This document shows positions 13,106-26,000 of a DNA stretch of 64,000 bases, one piece after another (within the stretch, counting starts at the first letter, position 1; every line of letters starts with the position of its first letter). Source of the DNA: Vanilla planifolia (taxonomy: Eukaryota > Streptophyta > Magnoliopsida > Asparagales > Orchidaceae); assembly GCA_023846275.1 (NCBI GenBank), contig JAIUJO010000091.1, positions 1,734,803 through 1,798,802 of the forward strand, in the 5' to 3' direction. Made by a program: the position numbers and the translations under genes. The notes below the pieces were generated by a model that was not told the origin of the DNA, did not search any database, and saw only the letters and a list, made by a program, of their open reading frames with translations.

Positions 13106-14778
13106 TCTCTTTATCCTTAAGGAATAGTGAAACAATCTTGAGAAATACAAGACGTTATTGGATTCTTATGAATATTGAATAGGATTTGATCAAGTTTTTA
13201 GTAGTCAAAAGTTTACTGATCTTTTTTTGCCAAAGGTATGCAAAAAATTTATGCCTTGCTTGAATATTATTAAGTGTGGAAGAAAAGATGTATATTTATT
13301 CTAAAAATTAATTAGTATTCCCATGATCTTGATCATTATGAAAAAAATGTCACTATGGTTTATTTGTATATACCTTTTATTAATTTTCATAAATGACTTG
13401 TTTTTCACAATAAGTAAATATTACTAAATGGATATACTAGCACATGTTATACATTAGTTAGCCTATTAATCTCTCCTACTAACTTAGAAAAAATATGTTT
13501 TTCAACTCTCTTAAAATGAAAAGTACATTCAGGCATAAAACTTTGTAATCACTTGTTTTAATTCTACATATTATTCATTTTGATCTAAATATGACTTTTT
13601 ATTAGAATATTCACATTATGTGGAGTATCTTAACCCTCTAGTTAATACAAGTCTACAAAATATATAAAAATATTTTGTCCATGACATGTATGCATAGGAT
13701 GAACAAAATACTCATTAAATTGGAATTTTCCATTAGGGAGACCTACTTTATTTTTTATAGTACCACTTGTGAATATTCTACTAGTATGAAAAGTTCTTAA
13801 TGTTATTTCAGTATATGGTTCTCTAATTTAAGAAGCCATAATGATGCTTACAACTTCTCCCAACTTAACAAGGTCCACATGAGTGAGACATCCATTATAA
13901 CATAATTGATAGATCTAATAGACATTTTTTGTAAGTAAAAGGGGCCATAAAATGTATTGGGTGTATTCAAAATGCTATTGATTAATTGACAGCTCAGTTT
14001 CAATATCATGATTTTAAGCAGCAGTTCATCATTGACTAATATATGTCATATCTCCTAATATACTTCTTATTAGTGTTAAGACAAAAATTTTCTTTTTTAT
14101 CCCATTTGAAGGACTCATGGATATACTTTGAATAGTACAATTTGTTCTATGCAAAAAACATATTGTAGTACTTCAACAAGTCTATGTCTGAGATATTGAG
14201 CATTTAAAGTTCATAACATGGTTCATACAATTCCTTAGTAAGCTCTACAACAAGAAATTATATATTCTATCAAAGCAAGCCCTTCTTGTAAATTTTTTGA
14301 AGGGTAAACCAATCATTTGTCGTTGGGGATGTAACATTAATCCTCATATACTTACCAATTTATGTACTTAAGATGCACTTGCTCTAACCATTGAAAAGGA
14401 TATTAAGTGGACTAGCTTAGAGGGATCAATCATCCAAACAAACTAAAACAATTTTCCTCTCTAATATTATCTTCTAGAATGAACCTTTCAATATATTGAC
14501 ATAACTTTTTAACCATGTGTACATTCTTATAATGATAGTTTTCTATTAAATAAAAGCTTTTTGTTTTGTGTTTTGAACTAACCAAATCTTTGGAGATAAT
14601 GAATTTCTAATGGAATAGATGTTGCAGTAGCTCATTGGAATTCTAAATTTCTCAATTGAACTATGATAAGCGATGTATATGCCAGTCTAAATTGATCTAT
14701 TAATCTGTTAACAAGTCTTTTCATAGTAGTCCAATCTATGAACTTATTTTTAAAGGCTAAATCTACCCACTCTACCAT
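13080..14778 (-). pseudogene. rpoC2: Nuclear plastid DNA (NUPT): rpoC2 pseudogene, N-terminal part
   Basis: On the minus strand this reads colinearly with the start of plastid rpoC2, which encodes the beta'' subunit of the plastid-encoded RNA polymerase. The copy begins at ATG 14778-14776 with MVEWVDLAFKNKFIDWTTMK, matching the family start [31 protein letters not shown] follows. Around 13810-13700 it reads REPYTEITLRTFHTSRIFTS and then GKFQFNEYFVHPMHTCHGQN, matching [20 protein letters not shown] and [20 protein letters not shown]. Further down, RLTNV and KTSHL match the region before the family's DQDQ segment. Stops and indels are scattered throughout, so no product is made. By family comparison roughly the first 550-580 codons are present; the C-terminal half is missing. 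No rpoC1 or rps2 sequence was recognised on either side. This is a relic of organelle-to-nucleus DNA transfer. Confidence 0.9.
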
Positions 14779-17099
14779 AATGACCTCCCTATTACACTAG
14801 GTTAGATTCAACAATGAGATTAGGATAATGATTCCAAACAAAACTATACTTTTTTTGTATAATGACATATCCATCATTCTTTCATCAAGTTAATATTTTT
14901 ATTAATTATTTAAGTTATATTTTATATTCTTCTTCAAACAAAACTATACTTTTTTTTTATTTTCTTACCTGTAATAAATTCTTTCTTTCACTAGAATATT
15001 TACATTTCCTTTTTATAAACATTGTTTTTTTGCTTAAATTGTGTCAAATAATTTAAATTTCAATATTCTTTGTTTATTACTTTTAAAATAAACTATTCTT
15101 TGAATGCTTATCATTAATCTTTATTTTCTAATCAAACCGCATCTCTGAATCCCCGATATTGTATAAGATTGACCATAGAAATGGCTAGTTGATGTAGTGA
15201 CATGCCTTCTCTATAGTTATCACAAGAATTGTTAATGATGAGGCAAATATTCATAGTTTCTTAGAATGTTTCATTAATTTTTTTTATCCTCCAATGTAAT
15301 CTGATTTCAACATTTATGTTTCTATTCAATTATCAATTTTTTTCATAAATGTTTCATAATTCTTATTATGTTGTGGTAAATAAATCGCGTGATTGATTTT
15401 CAACAATGTGAGTATTTGCTATTGCAATGATTTTCTTTAACGATTCTATTTTCTTGAAATTTTCTACAATTTTGTTAAAATTTGTTTTTGTTTGATTATT
15501 AATAAAATAGTTTTTTACTGGACCATTTAAGTATTTTTACATTATCATATTTTAAGGATTTGGCTACCTTACCTATTGTTTTAAATCATTATTTAATATT
15601 TTCTAACACATTTTAAACATTTTACATTCTTAATTACAATGAAAATTTTTTGAAACTTATATAAAATAAAAATTATTTCCTAAAAAATAATTTTGAATAC
15701 TCCTTATTTTTTACAAAAGTTTATTTTGATGTGGTAGGTAATTAATTTTAAATCTTAGGGATTCTTTAATTATCTTAACAATTTGATATTTTTTTTCTTG
15801 CATTGTTTTTTATTAAACAAATTTTCAATAATTTATGAATATTTAAGATCTTATTAAAATTATTTATTAAAAATTCAAATTATTTTTTGGAATATGGTTT
15901 TATCACATAATATCTTTGAATCAAATTATTAGAATCCCTTTTTAATATATTATATAATAGAGAAGTTTTTTTGTTATAATATTCTTTTAAATTATTATGC
16001 TATTTTGTTTCAACATTCTAAATTCTTTTTATCAAGGCAATCTTCTACTCTATTTTTTTGGTACATTTTTATTTGAAAGAAAATCGAAATAGTTTTTGCT
16101 ATATCTTTGTCATTAACTTGTAAGACAATTTTTTTCAATATCTAAATATTCTAGTTACCTAACAAACTTTTTTTATACAAACTTCTTTTATATTTCAATA
16201 TTATGACTATATGCACAATTTTTAATTTTCTTTAAAATACAAAGTATTGGAAATTTTATATGTTGTCATCTATTTAGTGGTTTATATGTTTGGATGATAA
16301 CAAGGATTGTATTTGCTCTAAATTTTAGTCATACTGTTTAAATATTCAAGTGTGTAATTAGCTTTATAGTTATGTTTTATTACATTCCTTAAAACTTGCT
16401 ATGTCTACATTAACGTATTTATTACAATTATAGTTTAAAAATGGCATTACTGGTAATATAAATGAAATTTTTTATAATATTAAAATTTTTTACTTTCTTG
16501 ATGATTTTCATATATTAAAACTCTGGCATTACTTATTAAAAATTATCTAAATTGATTACTAGCATGAAGATTTATCACATCGTTAATGTGACAAACCCAA
16601 CTATTATATAAAAATCTAATTTATAGGAAATTAAGTAGATAACTTTTCTCTTTTTCCTTAATACAATAATCATAATCAATAATCTTATACAATCTTACTT
16701 AGAAGCTTACAACACTAAATTTGTTTCAAAATAAGAAAGTAAAAAAGTAGTTTAAAAAAAATCAAATATATTATTTTTTAATAAGAAATTCTATACATTT
16801 TTACTATAAGAAAGGTGTTGCATGCTTCTAACTATCTACATTTATTAAATGAATTAATTTGTTTTAAAAAAAGATTTTGTGCTATTTATACATTTTACAA
16901 TATCTATCACATTTAGTTATTATTCTTAGCAAAATAGTTGATGCTCCCTAAAAAAAATTTGCCAAAAAAATTATTTGATTTAAGAAAATAAAAAATTATT
17001 TCCATTACAAATTTCAATTCTAAGAAAATAACAAGTGTCATACTTTTGCTTGTCTTCAAGTTAATGCGCAACCAGTTACATTACAATCCTTCATGACTT
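14779..17099. other. AT-rich intergenic DNA, no gene recognised
   Basis: No coding domain was recognised. The 64-codon open stretch at 14862-15056 is rich in F, L, Y and S and looks like chance. A slightly less AT-rich patch at 15125-15270 could be more organelle or element sequence but could not be identified. Confidence 0.55.
14834..14957 (+). repeat. Short direct repeat, 100-bp offset
   Basis: The string 'caaacaaaactatact' followed by a T run occurs at 14835 and again at 14935, exactly 100 bases apart. The sequence between the two is not otherwise clearly duplicated. It lies just outside the start-codon end of the rpoC2 insertion. Confidence 0.75.
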
Positions 17100-18650
17100 A
17101 ATCTATCCAACTTAACTGCCTTGAAAATATATTTTTAATCATATCTTAAAAATATATTATAATGTTTTACAAAATTTACATTATAATTAAGATAATTAAT
17201 TACTAAAAATAATAATAATTTATATTAATTTGAACCAATAGCCTTAATAATGCCTAAAACAAGTTGGATGTAATGAAATGGTTGGGAATGCATGCCCACA
17301 AACGTTTCATCTAGTTATGATGCTAGGATTGACTATGAAAATAATTTATAAGGTTCTTAGATCAAGATACTACTATTGTATCCTCATATATAGTGTGTAA
17401 TGCATCACTAGTTCCAAGCAAGCTAAAGGCCAGGTAACCCCGAATGTGGGACAAATAAAGCTTTTTTTGTGAGCCATGCTTGTAAATTGAGGTAGTAGCA
17501 AAATTTGTTTGGTTTCACAATTTCATGATCAAATGATTCTCAACACCTTATATTTTTTATGAGGATATATAATATCCTTCATTAGATCATTTATTTCACA
17601 TTCACATAATTAATGTTATTCTACACATCATATCGAAATCCAGTTGTCCAATCATGATTCATATCTAAAGCTCATTAACAAATCCTATTTCTAAATAGGC
17701 CCAACTGAATCTTATCCATTTAATCATGTAGTTTTCATTATCAAATAACCCAATATCATTTTGACCAAGTAGCTCATGCACAACAGCTCTTTTAGTAATT
17801 ATTTTAAGCCACTAGAACATTTTATTTAAAAGATAACTTTTATTTAAAAAAATATGAAAATATGAGGAAAGACAAGATTATTTTTCTTATTTAGTAAGTT
17901 CTTTTTGTTGATAAAAAATTTCTATGAATAAGAGATTTGAAAAACATGGATTAATGAATTTTTATGCAATCTAAACTAAATTTTCAAGTCATCACATTCA
18001 AATTATTTATAGCACGTGATCATTATCACTTCAATACATTGCTTCTCTTAATCATCAAACTTTTAAAAGTAGCATTATTCTTATGTGGCAAATTTTATTT
18101 TTTTTCTATGCCAAATTGATTTAATTAAGATTCTTATACCTCTTTAATTTTTTTTAATTTTATTTCATTGATTCTTTTTCAACTAGTACTATTTTATATC
18201 ATTGTGAGGTTTTAGTGTACTATTTCCTTTGTTTCATTATATAAAAATTTAGTCTAACCATCTTTAGGCAAAAGTTTTATATGTAGTGTTTTTTATTGTT
18301 AGAAGTATTTTGTGCATGACATAAGCTTGTTTTGAATCAAACATTTAAAATCATTTGTATATATTTTTATTCTTACTGATTTTTTATTTAATAATTTTTA
18401 TAACTTATTACAGAAATAAACTAATATATTTTAAATTGAATTTGAACTTTATAAAAAACATTTTTGATATTTTCTTAAGCATTTCAAAAGTATTTTTAAG
18501 TTTTTTTAGCATTTTTGTAAAAAAATGAATTTTAACACAGCTATTCACCCTCATCTTATGAAACCAAATTATAGTACTAAATAAAGTTATACTTTGAGTA
18601 CTACTAAATTTAATAGAAATATGAGTTTTAAAATAGCTTATAAAATTTGG
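17100..18650 (+). repeat. Repeat E, copy 1
   Basis: This segment matches 22840-24100 over more than 1 kb. Shared landmarks include 'gaaccaa' followed by a 'gcatgcccacaaac/gcatgtcccaaaac' block, 'tttcatgatcaaatgatt', 'ctcatgcacaacagctctt' against 'ctcatgtgcaacatctctt', 'tctatgaataag', and 'gaatttttatgcaat' against 'gaatctttatgcaat'. Spacing between landmarks is nearly equal in the two copies (about 726 and 737 bases between the first and last of these). No domain was recognised. It may be an old LTR or a non-autonomous element. Confidence 0.75.
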
Positions 18651-19780
18651 CATGAGTTAGTGATGATTTATGAGGGATCATTCAAGAAGAATGAATTAAA
18701 AAAGTACATTGAAAAAAGAAAACATTGAAAATAGCTTTGAATGAGCTGAAAGTGATTATCACAAGTTGAAAGGAAGAAGATAATGAAGGACACTTGTGCA
18801 TTATGGTTAGAGAAGAAAAAGAAGAGGTTATATCATAAAGCAAGGAGAAAAATTATTATAAAAATAGGTTAAACAATTTATTTATATTTGGAAAGGATAT
18901 TAAAAGTTTTATAGAAAATAAAAGAATATAAAAGAAGAATATAATGAATATGTAATTCATTTTAAAAAATTAGAGAAAAGTTCCATATGTATTTTGAGAA
19001 TGTGGAAAGGCCTATGAGTTAGGACAAAATGTTAATAAGCATGCATCATTCACTAAGGAATCAAGTGCTTTTAAATACTTAAACTATAGTTAATCATTTT
19101 TACAAAAAAGCCAATTAGTAGAGAAATTTTTGTTGCATATGTTAGAACTTTTATGCATTCAGATGTTGATTGTTCACATGCGATAATCATATTAAATAAC
19201 ACTATTGCCTGCAACTTTGTCATACATTGAATGCATGTGAGATCAAAGGTAAAATTTAATTAAAATGTCCAACTTTTGCACTGAGAGTGAAATAATTAAT
19301 AACATAGTTAAACTCAAATATCTTAAACCTAAAATAGCTTAGGTTCTCAAATTTAATAATTAAAAATCAAGTATTGTGCATGTAAACTTTTACTAATAAA
19401 TTTAAACTAAAAAACTTATATGAACTTATTTAAAGAATAAATAAGATTTGACAAATGAAGTTTAAAATATCAAAATAAAATAAATAGAGAAAAAAGATGT
19501 AATCAAAGAAAATCTTAAAACTTTAAATCCTATTTAGGATCATAAAAAGAATAACCTAAATATGAAATTTTGGTTTGTTTTATAATTGATTTTTATCATT
19601 AAAAATGAAAACTAATGTGTAAATCCCATTAAAACTAGTATTTTAAAATAATTTTTTCTAATAAGAAATGCACTTATTTTTATAATATATTTCATAAAGT
19701 TAATTCTATATTAGTTCGAAATTTGGATTTATAATTAGTTTAATTTATGATCTTTTTTATTACCAAAAATAAATATGGAA
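18651..19780. other. AT-rich intergenic DNA with a purine-rich patch
   Basis: About 18670-18960 is purine-rich on the plus strand, with many GAAGAA and AAAG words, but has no long open frame. The minus-strand open stretch 18408-18653 overlaps repeat E and has no recognised domain. I see nothing else. Confidence 0.5.
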
Positions 19781-21280
19781 TTTGACATGGTACACCAACA
19801 TTTATAATTGGATCGGTTCATATTAGAACCTATGTTCCCCTCAAATCAAGGTTTAGAAATGCTCTACTAGTAAAATAGTTATAACCTGAGAGTTTTTTTT
19901 ACGATTCACCTCAAAGCTATTTGAGATTTTTTTCCTATGATTCATTTGTAACTTATTAGCTTTTGTAGGTTCGATTATAACCATGGCTTTTATGAGACCA
20001 ACCCCAAGTCAGCCTTTTTAGAGATCAACTTGAACTTTCGCTTCAGTAAATACTCGGTCACCCAACCTAAAAGAAAAATAAAAATACATCAATAAAAAAA
20101 TTTTTGTTAAAGTCTTACAAATTTTTGCTTGCTTTTTATTAATGTAAAAGCACTAAACAAGTAAAAATTATAAGAAGATTTCAAAAAATAGAATCTTAAG
20201 AGAATTAGGCTTACCTCAAAGAATTTAAAATTTCAAGTTGTAGTCCATGAGTACTGTTAGAAGAAATTTATGTCAGTAGAATATGATTCAACCCTTCTTT
20301 GAGATGTTAAAATCTTATCCACATTCAATAGTAATTTTATTCACAATAATTTGGTAATTTTAGAAAATGTTTGGTCGTAGCCATTAAAAAATCAAGCAAA
20401 AGCTTTCTGAAAAAGCCGCTCTGAAACATCCTAAAATGCTTTTCCAAATTGCTCAAAATTCTAAATTGACTATTTCAATGACATAATCATCAGAAGTTAT
20501 TTAGCCATTAGACTTGATTTACTATTTCATTGAATCGAGTCAGAGGAGATTACAGCCATCCAATCAGTCATTTGTAAAGGTATATTATTTTTGAGTTTTG
20601 TATCAACCTGGATTCGATCTAGGCTATTCAATCAAATTGGATGCGATGTAAATCTTTTATCAATCAACCATAAAATCAATAATGATCTCAGCCATATGGA
20701 TCAAAATGGATTATTTAAAGCCACATGATGAATAGATTTTTCACGAGAAAAATGATCTTAAGGAGTCAGATGAGTTCATGGCCATTAGATGTCAAGTAAG
20801 GATCAATCACTTATAGTGGATGATGTGGAAACCCTCTAATCAGCTCATCAAATTAAGTGTTGGATGAATTAAGATAATTACATAATGGCAAAGGTAATCT
20901 CCTCTGTGCCAATGAAAAAATGAGTGATCATATAGTAATGAGCACTCTCAATTTTTGAAGACAAGTAGCAAAGAATAGTCCCATAATGCTTAGTATGTAA
21001 AGGATGTTCTCCTTATAAGCACTTCCATGACACTGTTTTGTGAGATGAAAAGGGGACAACTCCAGCTTGTGTGTGCATTGTTTATTGATCCAATTAACTC
21101 TTATGGTTACAGAACTACATGTCAATTTCGGGTCTTATATAGCTTAACTAGATTTAGGACTACAGTACATTGCCCTAACTTGATTTTGTTGGAGTCGCTA
21201 ATCCCCACACTTATAAATTCTCACTTTAGCAAAAGCTCAGTCCAAGAGCTTTACATTTTCACATAGCAAAGATGTGGCTT
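19781..21280. other. Less AT-rich island, possible old LTR or element remnant
   Basis: This stretch has visibly more G and C than its surroundings, with phrases such as 'cagccatccaatcag' and 'cagccatatggatcaaa' that resemble the upstream part of plant LTRs. No terminal repeats, primer-binding site or coding domain was found. The overlapping opposite-strand open stretches at 20928-21125 and 21027-21266 have no recognised domain. Confidence 0.35.
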
Positions 21281-21284
21281 AGCT

Positions 21285-21595
21285 TTTTTTGTTAATAAAT
21301 TATGAAATTTTGATAGAATATTTTTTAAATTAATCAACCTAATATAAACTTTGGGGAAAATATAAGAGTATGATTTAGCCAAGGAAATATCTACTACAAA
21401 TGACTACTTGGGCTTAAGCTCTGCCCATGACCTTTGCATATTAGCCTAATTAAAATGTAGCTTAATTTTTTTTTGTTTCATTATTAAAAATTTAATAGAA
21501 TTATTTTTTTAATTTATTTAATGTTTATCAATCAACCTAACATAGAATTTGACAAACAAACGAGAGTATGGTTTAACAAATAAAAAAATGATAAA
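21285..21595 (+). repeat. Diverged local tandem duplication, two units
   Basis: Two successive segments share the order 'agctt..tttt', 'taatagaatatttttt', 'atcaacctaa', a 'tagaatttg'-like word and 'gagtatgrttta'. The first is about 21278-21390 and the second about 21450-21575. The copies are diverged but collinear, with a period of roughly 180 bases. Confidence 0.65.
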
Positions 21596-22839
21596 AAATA
21601 TTAATAATGTTTGTTCAATTAATCGATAGCTTAAGTAAAATTTAAACCAATAAAAACTTTAAGAGATTAAAAAATTCAATCCTATTCACTTGCTAAATCA
21701 AGAAGATGATTGAATAATTTGGATGCCTAAATATGATTTGAGATTTATATGAAAAAAGAGTATCTCAAAATCAACAAGCTAACATTTTATTTTATAGTGA
21801 AAAAGTCTTATCAAACAAATGCACATGTCTTCAATTGTTGAAGCTCGTAGAATAATCTAAGATACTTTGAAGACTACTAGTCCACCATTTTCAAAAATGA
21901 TTGACTTGTTCTTTACATGCAAACTTGTTTCATAATAAATAAGTTTGTTACAATAAAACATTAAATAATTAAAGCTTGATTCATCAAACACAAGGGTAAC
22001 CCAACAATCATAATAATTAATCTTTTTTTTACCAATTTTGAGTCAATGATAATACAATATACATTAAATAATTTGTCTCAATATTTGCTACAAAAAATAA
22101 ACTAATTCAATTTGAAAGAAATTATGTGAGCTAGTCTATTCAATAAAGTGTAATTGGAGTTAAGGGGTTTTCTTAAAAATTAAACTACTTCAACAATTTC
22201 TTGAAAACTTCATAAAAATTTAGGGTTATTAACAATTTACAAAATTTAGATTAACTACAATAAGAAAAAATAAAAAAGAATAAAAATTGAAATAATTTGA
22301 AAGGAATAACCATAAATTAAAAGAGAGGATTAATCAAGTAATGACAAACATGTAATGGGTGTTTATGTTTAAATAATTGTATATTCCATTTATAAATAAT
22401 TTATATTTTTATCAATTTTATTAAAGATTTTATTGCCGTAAAAATTAAAATATTATTATGTTATTGACCTCTTGTCATAATATTTTGTTTGCTAATAATA
22501 AACTATAAGTACTTTTAATAAATTATTTAAAATAATTTTTTAATTTTATATACATAAGTTTTGTATTAATGCAATAACTTGATGATGTGTAGCATGAGAA
22601 AAATGTTATGAAAATAATTTTAGTTTGAGTAACAAACTATCAAAAGACACCCTTTGAATTAAATTTAGATACTTTTGATTTACTTTGATTAAAATGACAA
22701 TCTTGATTGAAATTTTTATCAAAACATGCAAAAATTAAATTTTTATTAAAATTAATATTTTATAAAATATTTGGTCTTAAAAAGCTTTATTCTTTTCCTT
22801 TATTATCTTGAATTCATTTTATTTTTTTATTGTAGCTTA
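21596..22839. other. AT-rich intergenic DNA, no gene recognised
   Basis: I see no coding domain, terminal repeat or structured RNA here. Confidence 0.55.
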
Positions 22840-24100
22840 GTATCATGTCAATAAAATTTGTAAAATGTCCAATATAATTGTAATAATTAATTAAAAAAAA
22901 TTCTAATTAAAATAATACTTATTATTAATAAAAGAACCAAATGTCTTTGCATCGCCTAAAAATGCTAGCTATCCTTAAGAGGTTTGGAACGCATGTCCCA
23001 AAACTCGTCGGTCAATTGCGATACAAAATGTAATTGTGAACATAGTTTTAGGTTGTTATAATGGGTTAATACTCTGGTGTCCACACATGCAATTTCAAAA
23101 TCTTTACTGATAACATGAGTAATGATCTTTTGAGCAAACCACGGGGCAGTCAACCACAAATAAGCTTGAGTTCGAGGAACATGTAAGCTTTATATACAAA
23201 AAAGCTATATTCACATTCATAATGTAAGTTTAAAATAAAGCCATGTTTTTAGACAATATTCTTCCAAATTATGCAACTAACTAGAACCTTATAATCGTGT
23301 AGTTTCATGATCAAATGATTTTAATCTCTTCCATTTGTTTTATAAAGCATGATAAATCTAGGCATCACATCAAGATAGATTTAATGGTTCTGATGAAATT
23401 CTTTTTCTGAACATCCTCAACAAATCTCAATCATTCAGCATGCAGTTTTCTTAAAAAAATAGTCTCTGTTCATTCTAATCGAGTGACTCATGTGCAACAT
23501 CTCTTTAAGCTCTTTTAAAGATTTTATAAATATTTTATTTCAATAAAAAATTTTTAACTAAAAAAATTAAAAAAATAGACGATAGAGTAATGCTTTTTTC
23601 TTACTAAGTAAATTATTTTGGCTATAAGAAAAGGTCTATGAATAAGGAAAGTGTTGAAAAAAGGAATTGATGAATCTTTATGCAATATAAAGAAAATTTT
23701 TAAACCACAGCATTGTCACCACTTTTGCCACTTCTTTTAGTCATAAAACTCTTAATTATAGCTTTTCTGACAAGTCAGTTAAGTTATTAATTTTCTCTAT
23801 TCTTAATTGATTTAATTACGATAGTTGCACCTCTTTCATTTCATTGACCTCAAGATTTTGGTTGTACTAATTTTATTTCATGCCACAAACTTTTTTCCTC
23901 TATTGTCATTCTATTTTGTTGTAAATCTACTGTAACTTATTTTAATTATATCAAAAAATGTTTTTCCTCCATTATCATTTGATTTTTATTTTTCAATTTC
24001 ATGTTTTTTTTATAAATTATTATTATTTAAAAAAAGGTAAAATTTTTAATTTAAATTTAAACTTTTTATAAAATACTATCAAAATGTTTATTTATGTATT
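22840..24100 (+). repeat. Repeat E, copy 2
   Basis: This is the partner of the copy at 17100-18650, in the same orientation. Similarity starts in the AT-rich lead-in before 'gaaccaaatg' (22934) and weakens after about 24100. The minus-strand open stretch 22965-23159 has no counterpart in the other copy, so it is not treated as a gene. Confidence 0.75.
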
Positions 24101-24479
24101 TTTGTAGAAACCTAATTTTTTATTCGTAATAATTCATCCCATTCTTATAGATCTAAATTTCATCATGTGTCATTTGATGTGTTATTTAATATGGAAGGAG
24201 TGAATTGTTTGGAATAAAAATGCCTTGTTAGAGAATATTTAAAAGAATGATTTAATATGTTTTTTCACAAACATAAGTATGTCTTTAAAAGTGTGTTTTA
24301 TTAAATATTAAATTTAGATTTTAAAAATTAACTCTATTCTAAAATATGTTGATTTTCTTTTTGTGATAAATTTTCAAAAGAATATCAAAACATTTGTATA
24401 AATGAGAAATGATAGGCCAATGGTTTTCAGATGATTCATCTTAAAATGTATCCTTTATCTTCTCCAATGAAGATCTTAA

Positions 24480-25170
24480 AAAAATAATATGACTAATATA
24501 AGACTTTTGCCAAATGATTGGTAGCTTAAAACCTTACAATAACAAAAAAATAGAAATTGACTACTACGGCCCCACAAACTAACAATCTTGGACAAAAATA
24601 AAATAATTTTGTAATGGGAAATAAAAATTATTAGTAATAGGTTTTTTCTTTTTATTAATTTCATTATATTATTTTTTTTACAAATTAGTTATTATAATTA
24701 TAATACATTGTTTGAAATAATTAATTGATATAAACATACTTATTATATGATTAAAAATAAACTAATTCTTTAGATGGTTGACATTTGCTATGGGTTTTAT
24801 AATCCTAATATTTCTTTTAAAATGATTAATTTAAATAAAAATTTGTTTTTGTGCCTTCATAGAGTGATTTTAATCAAGCTTAACATTCTAATCAAAATAA
24901 AATTATAATATCTAAAATTAAATTAAAAATATTTCTTCATTATTTGTTAATCCAAGCAAAATGACCATCACAAAATTTCACCTTTGCTCTTCTTTCTTTT
25001 CAAACAATACCTAGAATAGAAGTATTATATGTTTAAAATTTAAAATTTATTTAAACAAACTCATTAGTAAGGGTTTATTATCATTGAAAAAAACATCAGG
25101 ACAAGGGGTCAACACAATAATCTCTCTTTATTAATGATAACAGAACTTTTAATAAAATTCATTAAAACAT
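24480..25170 (+). repeat. Repeat G, copy 2
   Basis: This is the longest copy of repeat G. It shares 'tataatcctaatattt', 'gtgattttaatcaagcttaacattc', 'atctaaaattaaattaaaa', 'ggtttattatcattga' and 'aaggggtcaacac' with the copies at 12640-13105 and 26930-27490. Its first part (24495-24640) is also repeated at 25840-26000. Confidence 0.7.
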
Positions 25171-25839
25171 AAATTATTTATAAAAAAAAGTAATCCATAA
25201 CAATTTAGGATAAGCTCCTTTACATGTATGTCACCCTAGATTAATGTTTAGCTAAATTTTATGCTTATTTTAATCTTTCAATTTTTATCCTCCCCCACTT
25301 TGTCAACACTTAAATAGAGTTAATCAATATTTCGTAAATTGTTCACAAATTTACCATTTTTTTAAATTATCAACCAACTAATCAATTTCTTTATCTCTAT
25401 TACCTTCAAATTATACCTATATCTAATGATCTAGGAATTGCATAATTTCTTTCAAATATAATTAATTTTTTCTTTCTAAGTATTAACAAAGTTTGTTATT
25501 TAAGCTATCTTGTGTAATAGATGTCTTAAAATTTGTTACACTGGATTATGGTTATGAAAGATTATGGTTTAACACTAATCATAATTTCATCTATAACTTT
25601 TTCATTTGGAAGATCCACTTTAAATCTTAAGGATTTAGGTTTTTTTTAGTTTTTTTTATTTATTTATTTTAGTTCTCTAAACTTACTTTCACAAATCCTA
25701 TTTATACAATATATATATATAATTTTTGTTGGAATTAATTCATCAATGTTTTAAAATATAATATTTTATTTTAATTATTTGATTTAAGATAACAAACCAT
25801 TTTATGACCAACACATTTAGATGTAATTGAGATAGTATT
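25171..25839. other. AT-rich intergenic DNA between repeat G copies
   Basis: No gene was recognised. A short TA run lies near 25711-25722. Confidence 0.5.
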
Positions 25840-26000
25840 CTTACTCATATAAAGCAATTTTCCAAAAGAGCTAAACCCTCTTAACTAAATAATAGAAATA
25901 CACTACTACGATCATACAACATAATAAACTTGGTAATAGAATAAAATAATTCGATGACACAAAGTGTAAATTAATAAAAAAATCTTATGCTTGAGGAAAG
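25840..26000 (+). repeat. Repeat G, partial copy 4
   Basis: This short segment resembles 24495-24640: 'agaaatacactactacg' against 'agaaattgactactacgg', then 'aataaaataattcgatga' against 'aataaaataattttgtaa'. It is a partial copy of the leading part of repeat G. Confidence 0.5.

Noticed and set aside
14780-15270. Extension of the plastid insertion into rpoC1 or other plastid genes
   Set aside because: Compared by eye with the rpoC1 end and rps2, with no convincing match.
18408-18653. 81-codon minus-strand open stretch
   Set aside because: Dominated by F, K, I and S and lies in repeat E; no recognised domain and no match in the partner copy.
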